Assembly (NCBI GenBank): GCA_017615375.1
Contig: JAGAAH010000081.1
Location: 1 to 8,055, forward strand
Length of the DNA: 8,055 nucleotides
Reading direction: 5' to 3'
Source of the DNA: Lachnospiraceae bacterium
Lineage (GTDB): Bacteria > Bacillota > Clostridia > Lachnospirales > Lachnospiraceae
The stretch's first letter is position 1, and the number at the start of each line of letters is the position of its first letter. The notes below the pieces were generated by a model that had not been told where the DNA came from, searched no databases, and worked only from the letters and a program-made list of their open reading frames with translations. A program made the translations under genes and the position numbers. This document shows, in pieces, positions 1 through 5,374 of this stretch.

Positions 1-166
1 TAATTTCATTCCGAAGTCGCATAGTGAGCGAATGTACGAAGCTTGCAGATCGACTAAGAGACTGTGTATATTCGATAATGCAAATCATGCCGAGTCTTAT
101 TATGTAAATCCTGACAGGTATATGGAAGAGACAAGCGCTTTTCTAAAGGATATAGGCATTATCTAG
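1..166 (+). CDS. Alpha/beta hydrolase, C-terminal fragment (5' end outside window)
   Basis: An open frame entering from the left edge (first full codon at 2) encodes 54 residues and stops at TAG 164-166. The visible part reads like the last strand, helix and catalytic-His region of an alpha/beta hydrolase of the serine aminopeptidase/YqkD-like type. IPKSHSERMYEAC matches the usual 'xVPxxMxxxLYEA' segment. NANHAESY carries the presumed catalytic His at fragment residue 29, followed by NPDRYMEETSAFL, the usual terminal helix. The nucleophile elbow (GxSxG) and the acidic residue lie outside the window, so activity and substrate cannot be judged. The gene ends 83 nt before the MATE start with no convincing terminator between, so co-transcription is possible but not shown. 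The fold assignment is fairly sure; the substrate is unknown. Confidence 0.75.
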   Translation, partial: NFIPKSHSERMYEACRSTKRLCIFDNANHAESYYVNPDRYMEETSAFLKDIGII

Positions 167-177
167 GACTGCTACTC

Positions 178-206
178 TTTTCAAAGGTGATTATTAGTAG
201 TATACT
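178..206 (+). promoter_or_regulatory. Candidate sigma-A promoter for the MATE-ddl-murF-M28 operon
   Basis: TTTTCA (178-183) and TATACT (201-206) are separated by exactly 17 nt. The -35 matches TTGACA at 4 of 6 positions and the -10 matches TATAAT at 5 of 6. Transcription would begin near 213, leaving a leader of about 37 nt before ATG 250. This is the only good pair I see in the AT-rich spacer. Other -10-like strings (GATAAT 219-224) lack a matching -35. AT-rich spacers give such matches by chance, so this is inference. Confidence 0.4.
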
Positions 207-207
207 A
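198..207. repeat. 10-bp palindrome overlapping the candidate -10
   Basis: TAGTATACTA is a perfect inverted repeat centred between 202 and 203. It covers the putative -10 hexamer of the MATE promoter. A repressor binding here would block initiation, but no regulator gene is visible in the window. It may be chance in AT-rich DNA. Confidence 0.3.
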
Positions 208-249
208 ATATAGTTTAGGATAATATTTTATTGTGGGATATTGGGGATT

Positions 250-1638
250 ATGGATCTTAATAAAGCAACAAGCAAAAAAGCTATGATTGCTTTGATTGCA
301 ACGCTTGCGTGGCCGACTATCTTAGAGCAGTTTTTGCAGACGATAGTTGTGTATGCGGATACCGCGATGGTAGGCAAGCTTGGAAAAGAAGCATCTGCGG
401 CGGTAGGACTTATCACGCCGGTTACATGGCTTACGAATGCGCCTGCGTTCGCGCTCGGAATAGGTGTTATGGCATTTATTGCGAGAAAAAACGGCGCAAA
501 AGATTTTAAAGACGTAAAGACGGCAGCGGTTCAGGGTATCTACCTTGCGATGATGGTAGGTGCCGTAATCAGCGCTTTTATGATGATAACAAGTCCGTTC
601 CTTCCTTACTGGATGGGCGGAGACGGCGTTGTAGCAGAAGGGGCTTCTGCGTATCTTCTTATAACCGGTGCGGGTTTTATTTTCCGCTCTCTTGATATGG
701 TTATAGGATGTATGATTCGCGGCACCGGTGACACAAGAACGCCGATGATAGTAAATCTTGTTATGAATGTTGTCAATATTGTCGGCAACTTCATATTCAT
801 CTATCCGACGAGAATGATGAGTATCTTCGGCGCATCCGTTAAGGTGTACGGCAGTGACATGGGTGTTGCGGGTGCGGCACTCGGAACTACGGTGTCTGCA
901 GTATTTGGCGGAATCGTAATGCTTATAGTTTTGTGGAAGAATGGAGTGCTTTCTCCACATAAGCAAAGTAAGCGTATTAACGGTAACATAATGTACCAGT
1001 GCGTGCGTGTCGGATTGCCGCTTGCTTTGCAGCGAATTATAGTATTTACGGGATATGTGGTATTTACTTCGGAAGTTGCGGAACTTGGAACCGTGCTTTT
1101 GGCAGCTCATTCCATTGCAATCACTGCGGAAGAGATGGTATATATTCCGGGATTCGGTATGCAGGAAGCGGGATCTGCGCTTATCGGTAATGCCATGGGA
1201 TATGGCGACGAGAAACGAATGGATAGGCTTTCAAGAATGCTTATTCTTATAACGGTTCTTATTATGACGGTTACGGGAAGCCTTTTATTTGCGTTCCCGG
1301 GACAATTAATGAGTATATTTACGGGTGATGCGGAGGTTATAGCGAACGGTATAATCGTTCTCCGCATGGTTGCGGTATCCGAGCCTATATATGGCGCTCT
1401 TATCATGATAGAAGGTATCTTTAACGGAGTCGGTAACACTAAGACCACATTCCGCGTCGGAGTATGTACGATGTGGATAGTAAGAGTTTTCATGGCATAT
1501 ATCTGTATTCACGTATGGCATCTTGGACTTATTGCCGTATGGACATGTATGATTGCGGAGAATGTAACGAAGGCCACAATACTTGGAATATTATATTTAC
1601 GCGGAGTCTGGAAGAAAGGCGCCGTTAAATACAGTTAG
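250..1638 (+). CDS. MATE family multidrug/cation antiporter
   Basis: This is a 462-residue polytopic membrane protein, the usual MATE length, with about twelve hydrophobic stretches. MATE proteins expel cationic drugs or metabolites in exchange for Na+ or H+. Family marks are WPTILEQ (21-27) and YADTAMVG (35-42) in TM1, and RGTGDTRTP (157-165) in the N-terminal half. FNGVGNTKTT (391-400) is its counterpart in the C-terminal half, showing the two-fold internal repeat, and GSALIGNAMGYGD lies at 308-320. Acidic D37 in TM1 and E303-E306-region residues could couple ions, but this is not testable here. I chose ATG 250, with GGGA at 235-238 at reasonable spacing. An in-frame TTG at 241 adds three residues (MGI) but has GGGA only 2 nt upstream. 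The gene heads a tight cluster, with ddl following after 13 nt. The family is sure; the substrate is unknown. Confidence 0.93.
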   Translation: MDLNKATSKKAMIALIATLAWPTILEQFLQTIVVYADTAMVGKLGKEASAAVGLITPVTWLTNAPAFALGIGVMAFIARKNGAKDFKDVKTAAVQGIYLAMMVGAVISAFMMITSPFLPYWMGGDGVVAEGASAYLLITGAGFIFRSLDMVIGCMIRGTGDTRTPMIVNLVMNVVNIVGNFIFIYPTRMMSIFGASVKVYGSDMGVAGAALGTTVSAVFGGIVMLIVLWKNGVLSPHKQSKRINGNIMYQCVRVGLPLALQRIIVFTGYVVFTSEVAELGTVLLAAHSIAITAEEMVYIPGFGMQEAGSALIGNAMGYGDEKRMDRLSRMLILITVLIMTVTGSLLFAFPGQLMSIFTGDAEVIANGIIVLRMVAVSEPIYGALIMIEGIFNGVGNTKTTFRVGVCTMWIVRVFMAYICIHVWHLGLIAVWTCMIAENVTKATILGILYLRGVWKKGAVKYS

Positions 1639-1641
1639 GAG
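1637..1641 (+). promoter_or_regulatory. Shine-Dalgarno of ddl, overlapping the MATE stop codon
   Basis: AGGAG begins inside the MATE stop (TAG 1636-1638) and sits 10 nt before ATG 1652. Ribosomes ending on the MATE gene therefore finish on the ddl ribosome binding site, which suggests coupled or re-initiated translation. Confidence 0.75.
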
Positions 1642-1651
1642 ATAGATTATT

Positions 1652-2707
1652 ATGAATATAGTTGTTTTGGCAGGCGGATTAAGTACGGAGCGCGATGTAT
1701 CGCTCGTATCTGCCAAAGGAATAAGAGATGCATTGAGAAGACGCGGACATAAGGTTTGTCTTGTTGATGTGTTCTACGGATTCGGTAAAAGAGGCGATGA
1801 CATAACCGGAATTTTCGATAGGGCAGAGTCTCTGGACCACGAAATTAACGCGATTCCGACGGATGCACCTGACCTTGAGAAGATTAAGTCATTAAGAGAA
1901 GATAAGTCCGATGTATTCTTCGGACCTAATGTAATAGAGATTTGTCGTATGGCTGATATAGTATTTATCGGGCTTCACGGCGCACAGGGTGAAGACGGTC
2001 GCGTGCAGGCAGCATTTGACTTATTCGGTATCAAGTATACAGGAACTGATTATTTAAGCGCAGGCATTGCGATGGATAAGGAGCTTACAAAAGAGTTCTT
2101 CGAGCGCGAAGGAATTCCGACTCCAAAGGGAGTAGTTGCCGAGAAAGGCAAGAAGTACCTTGATTTTAAAGAGACAGGTCTTACGATTCCGTGTATCGTT
2201 AAGCCGTGCTGCGGCGGTTCGTCGGTAGGTACAACCATAGTTAACAGTGAAGCGGATTATGTAAAAGCGCTTAACGAAGCGTTTAAGTATGAAGACCGCG
2301 CGATGGTCGAGGAATTCGTTAAGGGAAGAGAGTTTTCCGTTGCGGTTGTAGAGGGAAAAGCATACCCTGTTATTGAAATCGCACCTAAGGAAGGCTTCTA
2401 CGATTATAAGAATAAGTATGCGGCAGGTTCTGCTGTTGAGACATGCCCTGCCGATATCCCTGATGATATAGCTAAGAAAATGCAGGAATATGCGGCAAGA
2501 GCTTTTAAATGCTTAAGATATAAGACCTATGCAAGAATGGATTTCCTTCTTGGAGAAAACGGCAGAATAGTGTGCCTTGAGGCCAATACCTTACCGGGTA
2601 TGACGCCTACATCGCTTCTTCCACAGGAGGCAGCGGTTCTTGGCACAGATTATGACAGTCTTTGTGAGTATATTATTAAGATTTCACTTGATAAGTATAA
2701 GAAATAG
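1652..2707 (+). CDS. ddl: D-alanine--D-alanine ligase
   Basis: This ATP-grasp enzyme joins two D-alanines in the cytoplasm to give the dipeptide that ends the peptidoglycan stem. At 351 residues it is nearer the DdlA size than the roughly 306-residue DdlB. The extra length lies at about 42-95 in the N-terminal domain. Visible motifs: GGLSTERDVSL (8-18) with E13; GLHGAQGEDG (107-116); GTDYLSAGIAMDK (131-143); VKPCCGGSSVG (183-193) with ATP-binding K184; EEFVKGREFSV (220-230); ARMD with metal ligand D297; and LEANTLPGMTPTS (309-321) with E310 and N312. The omega-loop FYDYKNKY (249-256) ends in Tyr, as in D-Ala-D-Ala ligases; Phe at this place marks D-Ala-D-Lac ligases. This predicts a normal, vancomycin-sensitive precursor. 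murF follows after 8 nt, so product and consumer are adjacent. EAN instead of the usual EIN is a mild variant. Confidence 0.96.
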   Translation: MNIVVLAGGLSTERDVSLVSAKGIRDALRRRGHKVCLVDVFYGFGKRGDDITGIFDRAESLDHEINAIPTDAPDLEKIKSLREDKSDVFFGPNVIEICRMADIVFIGLHGAQGEDGRVQAAFDLFGIKYTGTDYLSAGIAMDKELTKEFFEREGIPTPKGVVAEKGKKYLDFKETGLTIPCIVKPCCGGSSVGTTIVNSEADYVKALNEAFKYEDRAMVEEFVKGREFSVAVVEGKAYPVIEIAPKEGFYDYKNKYAAGSAVETCPADIPDDIAKKMQEYAARAFKCLRYKTYARMDFLLGENGRIVCLEANTLPGMTPTSLLPQEAAVLGTDYDSLCEYIIKISLDKYKK

Positions 2708-2710
2708 GAG
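2706..2710 (+). promoter_or_regulatory. Shine-Dalgarno of murF, overlapping the ddl stop codon
   Basis: AGGAG begins inside the ddl stop (TAG 2705-2707) and sits 5 nt before ATG 2716. It has the same TAGGAG arrangement as the MATE-ddl junction. Confidence 0.75.
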
Positions 2711-2715
2711 AGAAT

Positions 2716-4095
2716 ATGCTTAATTTAAGCGTAAGAAACATCGTAAAAGCAGTTGGCGGCGAGTATCACGGCCCGATTGAACTTATAGACAGAGAAATAA
2801 CGGGAGTATCGAAGGATAGCCGCGAGATTGAAGAAGGATACCTTTATATTCCGTTTGTGGGAGAGAGAGCCGACGGACATGCGTACATTCCGCAGGTATT
2901 CGAAAAGGGCGCGTTAATCACTTTTTCCGAGCGAGAATTACAATTGGACGTGCCGTATATTAAGGTTAATTCATCCGGAGAAGCGTTAAAGAGCCTTGCA
3001 GCTTTCTATCGCAAGGGGCTTAAGACGCAGATTATCGGAATAGTAGGTTCTGTCGGTAAGACTTCAACCAAGGAAATGGTTGCGTCGGTACTTGAGCAGA
3101 AATTTAAAGTACTTAAGACGGCAGGGAACTTGAATAACGAGATAGGAATGCCGCTTACACTTCTTAATATAAGAGAAGAGCACGAAATCGCCGTTGTTGA
3201 GATGGGAATCTCCGATTTTGACGAGATGACGAGACTCGCTCAAGTTGCAAGGCCTGATATGGTTATAATGACCAATATTGGTGAGTGCCATCTTGAGAAC
3301 TTAAAGGATAAGGCGGGAGTGCTTAAGGCCAAGTCGGAAGTAATCCCGTATATTAAAGATTACGGTGTATTAGTTCTAAATGATGATGACGAGTATCTGA
3401 CAACAATTAAGGATGATCGTCGAATCGAAGTACTTAGATACGGAATTAAGTCGGGAAATGTGTTAAAAGCTAAAGCCACCGAAGTTACACCTGACGGAAG
3501 CAACGGTATTTCCTTTAAGCTTACGCTCGGTAAAGAAGAAAGAGATGTAACGATTCCGATTCCGGGCGAGCATAATGTATATAATGCGCTTGCGGCAGCA
3601 GTTATAGGTGCTGTTAATAAGCTTAATATAGACGAGATTAAGGAAGGCATCGAATCAATCAAGACATTAAGCGGACGTAATAACAAGATTGAGGCTAACG
3701 GTATTACGATATTCGATGATTGCTACAATGCGAATCCGGTATCCATGAAAGCAGCGTTATCCGTTCTTAAAGATGCAAAGGGTAGAAAAATTGCGGTTCT
3801 CGGCGATATGGGAGAACTGGGAGATACGACTGAAGAACTTCATTACAAAGTCGGAGAGTATGCCGGAACTTGCGGAATAGATATGATAGTGTTATCGGGT
3901 ACGCTAAGCCGTAAGATAGCGGAAGGCGCTTTGACGGCTAATCCTATGCAGATGGTATGTCACTTTGATTCGGTTGATGAGATGACGGAGTTTCTTAAGG
4001 AAGAAAAGAAGTCCGGAGATACCATACTTGTCAAGGCATCACATTTTATGAAGTATGAAAATGTTGTTGAGGCATTGAAGAAAGAAAAGGTTTAG
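2716..4095 (+). CDS. murF: UDP-N-acetylmuramoyl-tripeptide--D-alanyl-D-alanine ligase
   Basis: MurF is the last cytoplasmic ligase of stem-peptide synthesis: it adds D-Ala-D-Ala to UDP-MurNAc-tripeptide using ATP. At 459 residues it has normal length and all three domains. The N-terminal substrate domain shows GVSKDSREIEEGYLYIPF (30-47) and ADGHAYI (52-58). The central ATPase domain has P-loop GIVGSVGKTSTKE (108-120, K115), GNLNNEIGMPLTLL (137-150), EMGISDFDEM (162-171), TNIGECH (186-192) and KAKSEV (204-209), whose K206 is the likely carbamylated lysine. The C-terminal domain has SGRNN (319-323), DDCYNANPVSM (334-344) and VLGDMGELGD (361-370). It ends with VKASHFMKYENVV (439-451), the 'VKGS/VKAS' motif of the family. 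The P-loop has Ser-Val where Ser-Asn is common. It is the third gene of the cluster, with the M28 peptidase 10 nt downstream. Confidence 0.96.
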   Translation: MLNLSVRNIVKAVGGEYHGPIELIDREITGVSKDSREIEEGYLYIPFVGERADGHAYIPQVFEKGALITFSERELQLDVPYIKVNSSGEALKSLAAFYRKGLKTQIIGIVGSVGKTSTKEMVASVLEQKFKVLKTAGNLNNEIGMPLTLLNIREEHEIAVVEMGISDFDEMTRLAQVARPDMVIMTNIGECHLENLKDKAGVLKAKSEVIPYIKDYGVLVLNDDDEYLTTIKDDRRIEVLRYGIKSGNVLKAKATEVTPDGSNGISFKLTLGKEERDVTIPIPGEHNVYNALAAAVIGAVNKLNIDEIKEGIESIKTLSGRNNKIEANGITIFDDCYNANPVSMKAALSVLKDAKGRKIAVLGDMGELGDTTEELHYKVGEYAGTCGIDMIVLSGTLSRKIAEGALTANPMQMVCHFDSVDEMTEFLKEEKKSGDTILVKASHFMKYENVVEALKKEKV

Positions 4096-4099
4096 GAGG
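4094..4099 (+). promoter_or_regulatory. Shine-Dalgarno of the M28 gene, overlapping the murF stop codon
   Basis: AGGAGG, a full anti-16S complement, begins inside the murF stop (TAG 4093-4095) and sits 6 nt before ATG 4106. It is the third successive junction of this type. Confidence 0.75.
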
Positions 4100-4105
4100 G
4101 TTATT

Positions 4106-5335
4106 ATGAAGGTAAAAGAGTTAGAGAAGATTTTTAAAGACACCGATTTTGTACATATGAGCGGCTCGAGAGAAGAGAAGGAAGTAGCCGAATACTTAAG
4201 AGATCGTTGCAAAGATATGGGCGTTAAGGCTTCACTCGAAAGCTTTGAAGTAGAGATGTCCAAGATGGAAGATTTCATTCTTACATGTGATGGTAAGGAA
4301 ATCATGTGCGAGGCATTTAACTGCTGCGGAAGCGGTGAAGTTACAGGCGAAGTTTACTATATGCCTGCAACGGACCCTGTATCGATTGCAGGTGCAAAGG
4401 ATAAGATTGTATTGATGGACACCTCCGGAATCGGCTACTTTGCTTATCAGGATCTTGTGAAAGCAGGAGCAAAGGCGATTTTATTCAGATACGGTAATGT
4501 ATATCATAGAAATGATGATATTGATGTAAGAGACCTTAGAGCTGCAGTTGTAGGCGAATCAAAGAAGCTTCTTTGCGCGATGATTAATTCACGCGATGCA
4601 ATCAAGCTTGTTAAGGCAGGCAATAAGACCGTTACATTAAAGGTTAAGCAGGAAGAATATAAGGGCAAGTCACATAATGTTGTTGCAACCATAGAAGGAC
4701 AGCGTGATGAGTACATTGTATTAACGGCACATTATGACACCACATCGCTTTCACACGGCGCATATGATAATATGACAGGATGCGCTACACTTCTTCATAT
4801 CATGGAGAAATTTGCAAAGAAGAAGCCGAATTACGGTTTGAAATTCGTATTCTGCGGAAGCGAAGAGCGCGGCTTACTCGGTTCTAAGGCATTCGTGAAA
4901 AAGCATGAGAAAGAGCTTGAAAAGTTCGCATTAAACGTTAACATCGATATGGTAGGTTCAATCATGGGTAAGTTCCTTGCGTGCGTATCTGCGGAAGATA
5001 AGCTTGCACATTACATTTCTTATATGGGTGCGGAATTAGGATTCCCGGTAGCAACGAAGACCGGAGTATATTCATCTGATTCTACACCGTTTGCCGATGC
5101 GGGAGTACCGGCGCTTTCATTTGCACGTATGGCAGCAGGAGACGTTGCTTCATTCCATAGTAGATACGATACCATGGCACTTCTTTCCATGAAGCAGCTA
5201 CTTGCCGATTCGGAATTCGTTGTAAAGTTCGTAGAGAGAATGGCAAACAGCGCATGCATCCCTGTATCTCGTGAGATTCCTGAGAATGTTAAGAAGGAAC
5301 TTGACGAGTACTTATTCAGAAAGAGAAGAAAATAA
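4106..5335 (+). CDS. M28 family zinc peptidase (aminopeptidase-like), apparently cytoplasmic
   Basis: This 409-residue protein has a complete M28 two-zinc site: AHYDT with H209, GAYDNMTG with bridging D221, SEERGLLGS with catalytic E253 and ligand E254, NIDMVG with D281, and FHSRYDT with H351. All ligands are in the family order, so the enzyme should be active. M28 members mostly remove N-terminal residues from peptides; some are carboxypeptidases or dipeptidases. Before the catalytic domain, residues about 80-170 (for example KDKIVLMDTSGIGYFAYQDL and AGAKAILFRYG) resemble a protease-associated (PA) lid domain. The N-terminus is charged (MKVKELEKIF) with no signal peptide or membrane segment, so a cytoplasmic site is inferred; many PA-containing M28 enzymes are secreted. 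The C-terminus is basic (FRKRRK). It lies 10 nt after murF, within the same operon. A role in cell-wall peptide turnover is possible but not shown; general peptide breakdown is equally likely. Confidence 0.9.
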   Translation: MKVKELEKIFKDTDFVHMSGSREEKEVAEYLRDRCKDMGVKASLESFEVEMSKMEDFILTCDGKEIMCEAFNCCGSGEVTGEVYYMPATDPVSIAGAKDKIVLMDTSGIGYFAYQDLVKAGAKAILFRYGNVYHRNDDIDVRDLRAAVVGESKKLLCAMINSRDAIKLVKAGNKTVTLKVKQEEYKGKSHNVVATIEGQRDEYIVLTAHYDTTSLSHGAYDNMTGCATLLHIMEKFAKKKPNYGLKFVFCGSEERGLLGSKAFVKKHEKELEKFALNVNIDMVGSIMGKFLACVSAEDKLAHYISYMGAELGFPVATKTGVYSSDSTPFADAGVPALSFARMAAGDVASFHSRYDTMALLSMKQLLADSEFVVKFVERMANSACIPVSREIPENVKKELDEYLFRKRRK

Positions 5336-5351
5336 TTAATAATAAAAGCAC

Positions 5352-5372
5352 ATTAATTGAAAGGTAATTAAT
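5352..5372 (+). promoter_or_regulatory. Inverted repeat holding the leuS Shine-Dalgarno in its loop
   Basis: ATTAATT (5352-5358) and AATTAAT (5366-5372) are perfect reverse complements separated by GAAAGGT. The likely leuS ribosome binding site GAAAGG (5359-5364) is thus in the 7-nt loop, 10 nt before ATG 5375. The stem is only A-U pairs, so stability would be low. It might modulate initiation or be chance in AT-rich DNA. Confidence 0.35.
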
Positions 5373-5374
5373 AT

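Noticed and set aside
172..200. A terminator after the hydrolase gene (CTACT 172-176 with AGTAG 196-200)
   Set aside because: Only five pairs with a 19-nt loop and no T-run; too weak to call.
241..249. TTG 241 as the MATE start codon
   Set aside because: The GGGA sequence would be only 2 nt away. ATG 250, nine bases later, gives normal spacing and the usual MATE N-terminus. It cannot be fully excluded.
322..1110. A 262-codon minus-strand open frame opposite the MATE gene
   Set aside because: The translation is low-complexity in character (many His, Arg, Tyr, Cys), matches no family I know, and lies fully opposite a clear MATE gene. It is a codon-bias shadow.
250..1638. The transporter as a MurJ lipid II flippase
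   Set aside because: It has MATE-specific RGTGDTRTP and FNGVGNTKTT repeats and about 12, not 14, membrane segments.
2398..2421. Ddl as a vancomycin-resistance D-Ala-D-Lac ligase
   Set aside because: The omega-loop ends in KY (Y256), the D-Ala-D-Ala type, and no vanH or vanX-like gene lies nearby.
5301..5345. A leuS promoter starting with TTGACG at 5301-5306
   Set aside because: The position 17 nt downstream reads AGAAGA, not a -10. TAATAA strings at 5337-5345 are too far away. No convincing pair was found.
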